From: Watersipora subatra
Taxonomy: Eukaryota > Bryozoa > Gymnolaemata > Cheilostomatida > Watersiporidae
Reading direction: 5' to 3'
Assembly: GCF_963576615.1 (NCBI RefSeq)
Contig: NC_088714.1
Span: forward strand, 51,581,723-51,645,722
DNA: 64,000 nucleotides
Within the stretch, counting starts at the first letter, position 1, and every line of letters starts with the position of its first letter. The notes under the pieces are model-generated. The model saw nothing but the letters and a program-made list of their open reading frames with translations. It made no database searches and had not been told where the DNA came from. The translations under genes and the position numbers were made by a program. This document shows positions 1 through 10,591 of the stretch, in pieces.

Positions 1-970
1 TGTGCACCCTCTAACACTTCTATCTCTGATGTTAAAGTTGCCGTAACCCATGTAGGCATCGATGTCTTTGGACACTATGTTGTTAAAGATCGACGCACCG
101 AACTTAAAAGATGGGGCTTTTGCTGACATGTCTTGACTCCAGAGCCGTTCACATAGAAATCCTGGATGATCTGAGCACTGACACCCTAATAAACGCGTTG
201 AGATGTTTTATGGCTATACGTGGAAACATCAGTACAATACGCTGTGACAATGGGACAAATTTCGTTGTTGCGAATAACGAACTGAGCAAACTGATAGAGC
301 TGTCGAATGGTAAGATTAAAGATTACTTCCTGGAAAATCACATAGAGTTCATGTTGAACACACCAGAGGCTAGCCACCAAGGAGGAGTGTGGGAACGAAT
401 GATACGTTTAGTTCCCGCTGTCCTCAATGGTATGGCATTAGCATAAAACAGACGACTTACCTCCCGGACACTGAGAACAGCATTTTACGAGGCCGCCAAT
501 ATTGTCAACAGCCACCTACTCACCGCCACTAATATCAATGACCCAGATGAAATGGTGATTACGCCCAATCACCTCCTCACCAGGAAAACAACATCGTCAC
601 CAGCCCTGCCGCCTGGAATCTTTGGTGATTTATGGAAGAAAACAGTGGAGAATGGCACAGCAGCTCGCCCGAGACTTTTGGAATGCCTGGAAGGCTGATT
701 ATTTGCAACAGCTGACAATTAGACAAAAATGGACAACAATTCAAAGAAATGTCAAGGTGGGAGATGTCGTCATTATAAAAGATGAGCCCACTCCCAACCA
801 ATGGAAATCGGAGACATCACTAATCTAGTTAGAGGAGTTGATGATCTTGTTAGAAAAGTTGATGTCAGATTGTGAGACAGCCATCTAGACAGAAATGGCA
901 AACCCACATCACCCACCACACGCTTGAGAAGACCCATTCAGAAAATCATTGCGCTTATTCATGCATAGTT
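1..970 (+). pseudogene. BEL/Pao retrotransposon integrase and pol C-terminus, decayed
   Basis: Translated pieces in changing frames look like the end of a BEL/Pao polyprotein. A segment with VGIDVFG lies at about 60-80. An integrase core at 111-446 has CLDSRAVHIE, RCDNGTNF (second catalytic Asp) and HQGGVWERMIR (catalytic Glu region). A C-terminal segment with VKVGDVVIIKDE lies near 745-785, and a terminal RRPIQKIIAL typical of this family lies near 930-960. Reading needs a frame change near 110 (a TGA follows in the upstream frame), there is a stop at 444-446, and more frame changes fall between about 620 and 840. The rest of the element lies left of the window. It is a dead fragment. The family assignment rests on motif recognition. 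Confidence 0.8.
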
Positions 971-1072
971 GAATTAATAAACAAACAGTAATTAGTAGAT
1001 ATAGAAATAATGTGTCTTATGTAGTATTTAGTGTTTAGAGTAAATTTCATCAGAATAAAATTTAGGTAGGAG

Positions 1073-1666
1073 TGTAGAGAAATTAGCACTTCATTGGTTC
1101 TACTGTCCAGTGAGCGATACTAATGGAATGTTTTGAGATATCAAAATTCACCTCGAGGTGACAAGTCAGGGCTCAGCTATTTTCTTGCTTTCCGGGTGGT
1201 CCATTTGATGCCTATTGTTCGGGTTTGGCGAGCTTTGGGACCGATTGACCTATTTGGGACCTATTTTATTCAATAGAGTTCTAGTTGCAATTTATGGCAC
1301 ATCAGTTTAGTTTCTGGTGTCACCATGCTAGCTCAAACATTAGAGACAGTTGAGAAATTTACTATAATTTAGTAGAAGTTTGGTGGCTCTGCCACCCAGG
1401 TTGCTTATTACAGCAACTTTAACATCAGAGATAGAAGTGTTAGAGGGTGCACAGACAGCACGAAGGTGTGTAATAATTACGCAATTTACTCGAAGCCTAT
1501 TATATCATTAATTGCTTTGTTTGTTTCTTTAACTTGTATTTTGCTCTGATTTTGTATACATATTTTAAGCATAGTTATTCATTTTCTAACAGGCTTCACG
1601 GTCATCAGTTATAAATAAAGAGATCAGTGAACCTTAACCTCTCCAGCACCCTTTATAATTGCTACA
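1073..1666 (+). repeat. Probable 3' LTR of the BEL/Pao element
   Basis: A purine-rich tract (AGGTAGGAG) just after the pol end is followed by a segment starting TGTAG and ending CTACA, the inverted TG..CA ends expected of an LTR. AATAAA at 1614-1619 lies about 50 bp before the right end and could be the polyadenylation signal. The 5' LTR is outside the window, so the boundaries and target duplication cannot be confirmed. The segment contains an inverted copy (1413-1453) of the first 41 bases of the window. Confidence 0.55.
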
Positions 1667-3110
1667 CTAGAGCTCGGCATAAGTCTCTATACAAGCCTAT
1701 TCTATATGCGGCCACTAAGTGACCAAGTATGACAGTGGCTGCTTTCAGGCACAACATCGCTCAATCCTTTTAGTCGAATCAGTTTGAAAAAAGTTTAAAA
1801 GAGGCTGCTAAAAGTTATAGTGAAAACGAGACAAAAAGCGGTAAGCCAAAAAAAGATTATAAAAAAGTTGTAACGAGGACAAAATTAGAGTTAGGTTTAG
1901 TAAACGATTAAACGTGTTTAATCGCGTTTAATTAAAGGTGCGCGTTTAGTAAGCTAAATTCATTTAAGTTATGTTCAAAGTTCATGTTACATATTGTCAC
2001 AAAAGTGCAGCATACCAAATGTATTGCATTGCCATCAAGTCTCTCTCACGTTGCTGTTATTCACTACCGTTATCTGCTACCGTCTGTCTCAAAGGTAAGA
2101 ACTCTAAACAGTAATGTACATAATGTCACATTTTTGCACATCATAACAACTAGATAGGTATTTGTTACTGTGTGAATGAAAGTGGTGAATTAGAAAAGTT
2201 TAAAAAAACATGTTTTTCCATTGTAACATCCTGTTTTTTTCTTCAGAAAATGAGAACGGATTAATTTGTATATAGTTGTTTTATTTAAAAAAATTGGATG
2301 TGAGATACAAGTGAATTGACTTACAGGCTCGTATCCCAAAGTATTCTTGTATGCAGAAACTAAACTACCAGGACATGCATTGCTATTGAATACTTTCTTC
2401 ATTTGAACTTCTGCTGTACAAAATACAATACAGCATACAATCATTTGTCAGATTTAATATTAATGCATCTATAAGTTCAACTGATGATGTTTTTGTTATA
2501 TAAGTAATAACTTTTATTGTTATCAATAGCCTCTCCTTTTAGCCTTTATTTTCATTGTTCATTTTTTGTTTGTCTTTTAAATATTATGAAGCACCAGTCC
2601 TATCTATAACCATACTGGTTATTAATTGATGCTTTGTAATGGAAGTATGCAAATTATGGCAATATATGAAATTGAAAAGGTAGCAATTTGATTCACTGTA
2701 GATTTTTAATACAGTAGACGCTCCTAAAAGGCAAATTTCATATAACGTAAAACATTTATGCAAAGTTTTTGCTTCGTACTACAAAAAAACTTCATATAAC
2801 TGAAAGTGTTAAGGCGGGGTGAGTTTTCAAATTCAATTTGAATAGTAGCATATCTCGCTGCACATGTAAGAGAAACAACGAGCGTATATCGTTGTATACA
2901 ACTTCCATGATATTTTGACATTCACAGATCGTCAAATGTGCCGACAAAACAAAGAATATATGTTCAAATAAAGGTGGCGTTCAATTAGAGGGTTTATGGT
3001 ACATACTATACAACTTCCATGATATTCTAGTCTGTCACGCTAGATCGTGAGAAGTGTCGACCAAACAAAGTATAAGTAGCTGCGTAATTATTAATAAATA
3101 TCTAAATGCG
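1667..3110. other. No gene seen; AT-rich intergenic DNA
   Basis: I see no coding exon. From 2712 a run starting CAGTAGACGCTCCTAAAAGG resembles the terminal repeat of the small TIR element at 62151-62349, but no matching right end is visible. It is probably one end of a broken MITE. Confidence 0.4.
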
Positions 3111-3240
3111 ATCGATTGGTGCAGATGTTACAGCGTCGGTCTACCAATCTGAATGTCACGAGTTGGAGTATCGTAGAAATCTATCTTCTATTCTAACCTT
3201 GACCCCTGAATATGAATATATGACAAAAATATAAACACCA
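3110..3240 (+). repeat. Possible tRNA-derived SINE fragment
   Basis: The segment carries a tRNA-like run (TTGGTGCAGATGTTACAGCG followed by GAGTTGGAGTATC), reminiscent of degenerate A and B boxes. An A-rich region follows. The match is weak and no second copy in the window confirms it. Confidence 0.35.
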
Positions 3241-3984
3241 CCCTTTTTATAGTGAAAATTTATTTTTGTTTTGCTCTATTGTAAATGTATAAAATATTTG
3301 TTATTAGTTTTGCAGAACAGACTGCTTTTAAAAAAAAATAAAAAAATCGTTGTAAATGGATGTCAAAGATGTGAGTTCCACATCAACTTATTGTAAAATT
3401 ACCGCAACCTTAGTCTATAAAACCAGTGAAATTGATCAGAAATAGGCAAAAAATTGTCAATGCAAACTAGTAATGCAGCAGTTACGGTACAGCCAACAAA
3501 TTTAAAAAAGTTAAGTATAGTTTTTTCCTTTTTGTATGACGAAAGGGGCGAGTTTGGTAAGATCTTGGAACGAATTAGGCAATTTACATGTATTTTACTG
3601 ATCGTATAACATAAAACCCCTATAATGTATACGTTTCTAGTATGCATTATTTACGATATAAGAGCAAGCGCCTACTGTACTGTCTACTGTCCCAATAAAT
3701 CACCACCAATGATATTTGTTCTTCTCAGCATAAATAAATTGAGAAGTAGTCCTTTTAGAAAAAAACGTTGTTGCACAATTAACAGCAACGAACAAAAAAC
3801 TTGGAATGACAGCCATCTTTACAACTGCTGACATATAAAGCAAAGTGTGTTGATATGATTTGCGACTGCTGAAGGCACAAATTAAATTGACGGTTATTGA
3901 TAGATGTCAGCTAAAGAAAAGTTTTTATCAATCTTAAAACTATGAACAACCTTTTAAGGTCAAACATTTAACTGTTTATATGAC
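3241..3984. other. No gene seen
   Basis: AT-rich sequence with short open frames on both strands. None has recognisable domains or splice-site support. Confidence 0.4.
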
Positions 3985-3989
3985 CGTAT

Positions 3990-4215
3990 TTAGGTCTTTA
4001 ACTAATAATATTGTTAAATGTAATAAAAAATATAATATTATTAAATACATATAATATAATAGAATATTTTTAAATATATATAATAGAAGATTGTTAAATA
4101 TATATAATAGAATATAATAGAATTTTGTTAAATGTACATGTAATAAAAAATATAATATTGTTAAATATATATAATATAACATTGCTAAATGTAATAGAAA
4201 ATATAATATTGTTAA
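3990..4215. repeat. AT-rich minisatellite, copy 1
   Basis: Degenerate tandem units built from AATATAATATTGTTAAATAT and AATAGAATATAATAGAATTT alternate. The same family forms a longer array at 6395-6790. Apparent open frames here are low-complexity artefacts. Confidence 0.8.
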
Positions 4216-4385
4216 CTAGAAACTCCACTGTCATACAGCCCCCGACCAAAGTGATATTGGAAAAAAGAAAGGGTACTGATGGTTGAGAAATGCAATATTA
4301 GCAGTCAAATGGCACTGCAGTGCAATAGGATAACTGCAATGGTAGCTGTAATGTACTGGGTGTGGGTGTTATTATATACAACAAA

Positions 4386-4829
4386 CAGCAATAATGAAAG
4401 GAAAAGATTAGATGTTTATATCTCTCCCCCAGCAATAGGAGAAATGCAATATTGGCCAATATTAGAAGTAAAATGCACTGATATTATTAGAATAACCAAT
4501 ATTATTAATATAGTAATAATATAAAACCAATGCACAATTTTGTTTACATTTCAAAACGTCATAGCTAACAATATCAAGAAGTGATATCTATATAGATTTT
4601 TAGAAAATCTATTTAAAAAAGTGTTTGGTCATGACAGACAGCAATAATGAAAGGAAAAGATTATATGTTTATATCTCTCCCCCTGCAATAGGAGAAATAT
4701 TAGAAGTAAAATGCACTGATATTATTAGAATAACCAATATTATTAATATAGTAATACAGTAATAATAGAAAACCAATGCACAATTTTGCTTACATTTCAA
4801 AACGTCATAGCTAACAATATCAAGAAGTA
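4386..4829. repeat. Tandem duplication, period about 253 bp
   Basis: The block starting ACAGCAATAATGAAAGGAAA at 4386 recurs at 4639 and continues through CAAAACGTCATAGCTAACAA in both copies. The second copy has a small internal deletion near 4700. This is a local segmental duplication with no coding evidence. Confidence 0.8.
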
Positions 4830-5377
4830 TCAAGAAGAACATTCAAACTTATAATTAAATATCGTAATCTCATAAAAATCGTTAGAAAAAAATATCATCG
4901 TCATTTCCTTTACTTCCACTGCGTTGGACATCAGTTAGAATACCAAAGCACTCAAATGTGTCTGAAATGTCAGTTAATTTGAAATCGGCAAAAATGAAAC
5001 GATTTCAGTACTCCTTACGTTAATTACCGAAACCTTTGGCAATTCGACAATGCTATAGACTAGTGAAAAGCGCACGTTATATTTTCATGAAATGCGCACG
5101 ACTTAATCGTTCTATTGTTTGTCGCTCGGCGTTTCAATTTCCGATCTTAACTTTTATAAAAGTGAGGCTTAACAAGTTTTAATAATGATTTTCGTCCAAA
5201 TAAATCTGTCTATTTGTGTATAATCCGATCAGATGGGTAAGTTTTAAGATAATAACGACGGTTTACAAAGACTTGGTAACCTATTTAAATAGGTTTGTAT
5301 GTGTTTTGTATCGTTATTATACTTTAATGACTCTACAAAACGATGGTTAAATTTGTTGATGAAATTTTGATACAAGG
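4830..5377. other. No gene seen
   Basis: AT-rich intergenic sequence between a tandem duplication and a hAT-like insertion. I see no coding, RNA or clear repeat structure. Confidence 0.35.
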
Positions 5378-5385
5378 GTATCGTC

Positions 5386-6292
5386 TAGTGTTGGGCCAGT
5401 ATTGGGTTATCCGCTCTTACCGATACCGAGGGATTCTCGGTATTCGAGGAAACCAATCATTTTCGGTGACAGCTAGTTATCCGCGGCCGGTTTGATATGA
5501 TCGGTATTTATCCGTAAAAGCCTATCGGTAAATGGTTATACGGATATCCGGAGAGATTTTTAAAACGCTTCATGACGACCATGCTAATCTCAGCACGCAT
5601 TGGCGAACAAATTCAACGAAAATTTCCACGCTTACTGTATCTACTATTATATTACGTTACATTGATAATGCCACCAGCCTCGAAGGTTTCAGAGTTCTCC
5701 ACAGATGGGAGGATGTATAAAGACTCTAACGGGACTGGACTCTAAAATTGGACTGCGTATAATTATGTGATTACATTACCTGATTACAATACGTATGTGA
5801 TAGTAAGATTTCTATAAACTGTTTCAGAATATTTAACAAAGAGAGCCCCTTGCCATTATCTATCTGTTCTTTATTATACATAACGTTTGTATCAATAACT
5901 ATATTTTTAATAGAATAAACAATAAAAACATCTATCATGAAAATTATATTTCCATCTTTCTTTTCTTTTTTGGCTTTCTAAAACAAGGAGTCTCTTTGCC
6001 GTAACAATATACTGCTGTCTAAAGAATGTTTTTTTTGCACAGGCTACTTTTTGCACAACGATAAAAGTTGTTCGAGACAGTTATAATTTAAAGTTTAAAC
6101 CATTAAACTTTAAACCATTTAAAGACACACTGAAAACCACATACCGAACAATAGTACCGACAATACCGTACTTTCTTAGTTGGCAAAGGATACCGAAGAT
6201 GGTAAATACCGAGGATACCGATACAGGGAAAACCGATAAAAAAGTGCAAGGATATCCGATCCGGCACTAAATTAGATACCGGCCCAACACTA
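5386..6292. mobile_element. Non-autonomous hAT-type DNA transposon with 8-bp target duplication
   Basis: The element begins TAGTGTTGGGCCAGTAT and ends ATACCGGCCCAACACTA, an imperfect terminal inverted repeat of about 17 bp. It is flanked on both sides by GTATCGTC (5378-5385 and 6293-6300), a perfect 8-bp duplication as made by hAT transposases. The ends are rich in ATACCG/CGGTAT motifs. There is no transposase frame, so it depends on a partner elsewhere. Confidence 0.85.
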
Positions 6293-6394
6293 GTATCGTC
6301 TCATTGTTCATGAATAATTTTCGGGAGTTGTGTGCACATGTGCATTTATCATAAATCTCCCAACCAATCGCTTCGCTCTGTTTGGTCGTGAGAA

Positions 6395-6790
6395 TATATA
6401 TATAATAGAATATAATAGAATATTGCTAAATGTAATGGAAAATATAATATTGTTGAATATATATAATAGAATATAATAGAATTTTGTTAAATGTACATGT
6501 AATAAAAAAATATAATATTGTTAAATATATATAATGGAAAATATAATATTGTTAAATCTATATAATAGAATATAATAGAATTTTGTTAAATGTACATGTA
6601 ATAAAAAATATAATATTGTTAAATATATATAATAGAATATTGCTAAATGTAATAGAAAATATAATATTGTTAAATATATAATAGAATAGAATATAATATT
6701 GTTAAATGTAATAGAAAATAAAATATTGTTAAATATATATAATAGAATATTGTTAAATGTACATGTATAATAGAAGATATTATGAAGGAA
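6395..6790. repeat. AT-rich minisatellite, copy 2
   Basis: Tandem units are related to those at 3990-4215 (AATATAATATTGTTAAATAT, with spacers containing TTAAATGTACATGTAATA). The two arrays lie on either side of the 4386-4829 duplication and the hAT-like element, so they may be one array split by later events. Confidence 0.8.
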
Positions 6791-7071
6791 ACGAAACAAG
6801 AACTATAAATCTAGCGAATAACTTTCATTGACTGCATCTCAAAGTCGTTTTACCATGTACAGAGGGTTGTCTATAACCATCCTTGTATGACCATCCTTAC
6901 CTGCTCTTATAGGTTGGTAACTGTGACTCTAATCCATATCTCTGTGTGTAATGCAATGCCAGTCTGAAATAGATTATAACTTGATATGATGATAAAATGT
7001 GATAAACAAGCTATCGGAAATCTCTCTGTCAATATGAATAGATGAAGAAGCACAACAGCTGTGCGGCATCA
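6791..7071. other. No gene seen
   Basis: Short unique stretch between the AT array and the LINE remnant. No feature was recognised. Confidence 0.35.
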
Positions 7072-7590
7072 AACATGACTTGTGTCAAAAATGTATAGCG
7101 AGTTTTGTGCATCCACAAGCATCAAGGCAGCGGATGACGATGTCTTGATGCTTGCGTCTCAATGTCTTGATGTCTTGATTCTCAAATTTCTGTCTAAATC
7201 TCCCACAATCTTCTTCCCGTGCAGGCCATTGCAGGGTAGATTACCAACTTGGTATTTTTTTAACCAACTTCCTAATACTATAAAAACATAGAGGTGGCCA
7301 GTTTCAAGAAAAAACTTAAATTACATCTTTTAATAAGTGAATAAAACCTAATTACTCATAAAAACTGATTTTGATTACACAATGACAACAAGCCCAACGC
7401 CACGACTAGCTATGCTAATGCGTATTATGGGCTTCATCGCTCGTCCGGTTTTTTTCTTTTGTTTAAATACTGTTAATGATGAAAATAAATCAAAAATCAA
7501 AATTAAACATGACTAGTGTTAAAAATATATAAGAAGTTTTGTGCATCCATAAGCATCAAGGCAGCGGATGACGATGTTTTGATGAATGTT
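7072..7590. repeat. Direct repeats of about 78 bp flanking the LINE tail
   Basis: A block containing TTTTGTGCATCCACAAGCAT and CAAGGCAGCGGATGACGATG at about 7074-7150 recurs at about 7506-7585 with several substitutions. The LINE 3' end lies between the copies. Confidence 0.7.
7200..7505 (+). mobile_element. 3' end of a non-LTR retrotransposon (LINE), dead
   Basis: A short frame ending near 7290 reads FFNQLPNTIKT, followed after a stop and frame change by a Lys-rich segment (KKKLKLHLLIS). This matches the C-terminal tail of CR1/Jockey-type reverse transcriptase proteins, which typically reads W-N-x-L-P-x-x-I and then F-K-K-x-L-K. A 3' untranslated part of about 200 bp follows and ends in an AAATCAAAAATCAAAATTAAA-like simple tail. 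The rest of the element is missing, as expected of 5' truncation. Confidence 0.65.
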
Positions 7591-7831
7591 CAAAATCAAT
7601 TGTGGGCATTGGTTAAAAGAGATGAGTATACAAGACTTTAAGGTGTATTTGAATTTGCTATAAGTAGTAGGTAGATACAATGCGATAAAATTCCAACAAT
7701 TACTTGTATAGTATTTTTTTACAGCAATTGGAGTGAAGACTCTCTAGGAAACATTGGGTGTCAGAAGCGTCACTAACACTGGCTATTGAAAAGTGGTGCG
7801 AGATCTTGATCTACGCTTAATGTTTCCTGAC

Positions 7832-8245
7832 AAGGTAAACCACAGCTAGTCATATGACAAACATCTTTGGTTAAAATGCAAATTTATATGTGAGCATGGG
7901 CTTCAAAATGATTACTCCTAGAGAATCCAAAAGCACTCTGATTTCATCAACCAAACAGTTGCGTAAAAGTTTTGCTCGCTAAACGTAACCTCTGAGTCAA
8001 AACTTGCAAGCCCTTTTTTATATACACGTACACGTACTTTTAAGATCGCGTTAAACAAGAAACTACTATTAGTGTTAATTCCAACAATTTTAGCCATTTA
8101 TTTCTCTGCTATTTTCCAGACAAAGTAAACCACAGCTAGTCATATGACAAACATGTTTGCAAATTTTTATGTGGGCGTAGGCTTCAAGATCATTACTCCT
8201 AGATAATCCAAAAAGACTCTGATTGCATCAACCAAACAGTTGGGT
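7832..8245. repeat. Duplicated segment, spacing about 285 bp
   Basis: A block containing AAACCACAGCTAGTCATATG, ATTACTCCTAGAGAATCC and CATCAACCAAACAGTTG at 7832-7965 recurs with changes at 8117-8245. No coding potential is visible. Confidence 0.75.
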
Positions 8246-8444
8246 TAATTGAGTTTATCTCTCCCCTATTTTCTGAAAACTTTGCAACGATTTGTTGATT
8301 AATAGAGCCATTATTTTCTAAAACAGTCTTTAGGACGTCGCCTCACAAATTAAACATCATCCGACCACAATTAATACAGCAAAATCATCCCTTGGTTTTG
8401 GCAGCGTAAGAAAAATCAAATAAGGTGCTGAAAATATTTCAGTT

Positions 8445-8685
8445 ACCAGTATGCACTTACTTAGGTTGATATCAAGCTAATGGCAACCAGCTCAGTGTGA
8501 AGGTCATTCACAAGAGTTTAATGAATGCAGTCACTTGCTGAAGGCTAACCTACAATGTCTTCAATTATCGGTATGTACTTACGTAGGTCGAGATCAAGCT
8601 AATGGCATCCAGCCAAGTGTGAAGGTCGTTTGCAAGAGATTAATGAGTGCAGCCTCTTGCTGAAAGCTGACCTACAATGTCAACA
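8445..8685. repeat. Tandem duplication, period about 122 bp
   Basis: The block from ATGCACTTACTTAGG through CTAACCTACAATGTC (8450-8560) is repeated with about 15% divergence at 8572-8682. No function is evident. Confidence 0.75.
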
Positions 8686-8961
8686 CAAACTTTCTGCAAT
8701 GATTTTAGGTAATAAGTATGAACAGACGAGCCAAGTCTACAATGAACCATCCTCCAAAGGTATGGCTATGAATATGTAATTAATATAGTTGGGCTACTGA
8801 TGGTCTCAGAGATCATGATGCAATGTTAGAATTTCATCTTTGTCATGTGACCTATAGTAGGGCGTATGAATCATGTGATACCGAACGATGTAAATATTCT
8901 CACTACTTGTTATTTCCTAGTTGTGTGTTATACCTGAACATACAGTGAAGGAGAGCTATTA

Positions 8962-9507
8962 CAAGGGTTATTCAATACGTAGTACAAATTTTGAAAATAT
9001 ACTTTATGAATGGGAATTGTCATCACATATCGAAAAATTCAACATTTTAACAATTAAACTTTCATATTATTCATATTCAAAATGGCGGTCAAGCCGAAAA
9101 CATGCTCACACACGGAGCAAAAAGCCGTTATAGGATTTTTCATAGGCGAAGGTGTAAAACCAAGTGTCATACAGAGTAAAATGGAAGATCATTATGGCAA
9201 AAGCCGTATGCTCAGTATGCAGATCTGGCACTGGTCAAGCGAATTACATATTTTTGGACCATTAAAGAACCACATGAGAGACAAGCATTTCACTACTGTT
9301 ACAGGCATCATTGAAGCAGTGAGTAAATGGTTTAGAATCCAGCCGGCAGAATTTCATTCTGCAGGAAATGAGAACCTTGCAGGAAGGTGGAGCAATTGTA
9401 CAGAAAAAGAAAGGAGACTATGTTGAAAAGTGAATAAAAATGTAAAGCTCTATCTTATTGTAATAAAATGTTATGACAAAAATGCACTACTTATTGACTG
9501 ACCCTCG
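8962..9507 (+). mobile_element. Internally deleted mariner-like transposon, TA-flanked
   Basis: Terminal inverted repeats of about 32 bp (left CAAGGGTTATTCAATACGTA, right end the complement of CGAGGGTCAGTCAATAAGTA) are each bordered by TA (8960-8961 and 9508-9509), the Tc1/mariner target duplication. An open frame at 9082-9426 starts with a mariner N-terminal helix-turn-helix (EQKAVIGFFIGEGVKPSVIQ). It then jumps to the transposase C-terminus (LHIFGPLKNHMRDKHF and later EFHSAGNENLAGRW). The catalytic middle carrying the Asp triad is gone, so the product cannot be an active transposase. Total length is 546 bp. Confidence 0.85.
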
Positions 9508-9668
9508 TAGAGCCACCAATATCATCCATGCACTTGTTCATCAAAGCAGTGCAAAATTGTCACGTATTCATATACTGCAGTATGAGTCTGATTGACAGCT
9601 GAATGACTAACTACTTTTATCTGACAAGCTAAGCAGGTATTCTTATCTAGCGCTTATCAGCCTAGGCC

Positions 9669-10111
9669 AAAGGCTGGTTCACACTATATCGCCGTAGGTC
9701 GGCCCTTTCCTTGTGGCGTTCATCATCGATTATGTGAGCCGTAAGCCGATGGCATCGATGAAGAAATGCAGACGCCAGGAAAGTTTGCAGCTGTCAAACT
9801 TTCCCGATATTTCGCCGAGCATTGACGACTGCTTGTACAATGTGAACCATTTCGGCGATGGTAGTTGGCGGTCGCTGATAGCGTTATTTATGTAATTCCA
9901 TTTACGATAGTCGCTGCGGGACTAGTATTTGATTCAATCATGCAAAAACAAAAAGGTTTTTTAGCAGAAAAAATTAAAAAGAAAAATGATAACACTACGT
10001 CATTGAGTATTTTCTGGGTTTGTGATAGCGTGAACATTGTTACCATTGACGATCACCGAAGTATTGTGGCATCTACGCCGAAATGCGGCGATATAGTGTG
10101 AACCAGTCTTT
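9669..10111. mobile_element. Non-autonomous DNA transposon with 26-bp TIRs
   Basis: The left end (AAAGGCTGGTTCACACTATA, then TCGCCG) and the right end (complement of AAAGACTGGTTCACACTATA, then TCGCCG) form a nearly perfect terminal inverted repeat. The terminal motif resembles those seen in PIF/Harbinger-like elements, but the target duplication is unclear, so the superfamily is uncertain. Short internal frames show no recognisable domain. Confidence 0.75.
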
Positions 10112-10591
10112 AGGTTGTACAAAGGACATGATTTGAATAGATTTTATTCCATCTGAGGTTGTTTTGCATTCCATGAATTTCTCATTGAAGTTTTGTGTCT
10201 ACTAGACTTGATTTTGGTTGAAAAAGTAGCATCTGTTGCAAAAACAATCATCTGATTTTAATGAATATTTAATATTTATAATAAAGATAATAAAGGACGG
10301 TAATCAAAATCCTTGTTATTTCTGAGAGCAAAAGCATGACTGTGAAAGTTGGAACAATAACAGCCAGTTTGTATGATATGGTTGGTCTTGGCCCATTGGA
10401 GCTGGCAGTTTTAACCACATTCTCAACTGACAAATAACCTCCAACCAATCCCAAGTTAATTTAAATACGTCAAACTAGTAGTACTGGTCATTATAGACAC
10501 TAGTATATACTTCAGAGAGCTCCAAGGTGAATACTTTGTGCTTGTTAGTGTCTGGTAGTAGAGTTGTCTCCCCTGCTACGGTTGGCATTTT
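10112..10591. other. No gene seen
   Basis: Unique AT-rich sequence between two mobile elements. No coding or RNA signal was recognised. Confidence 0.35.
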
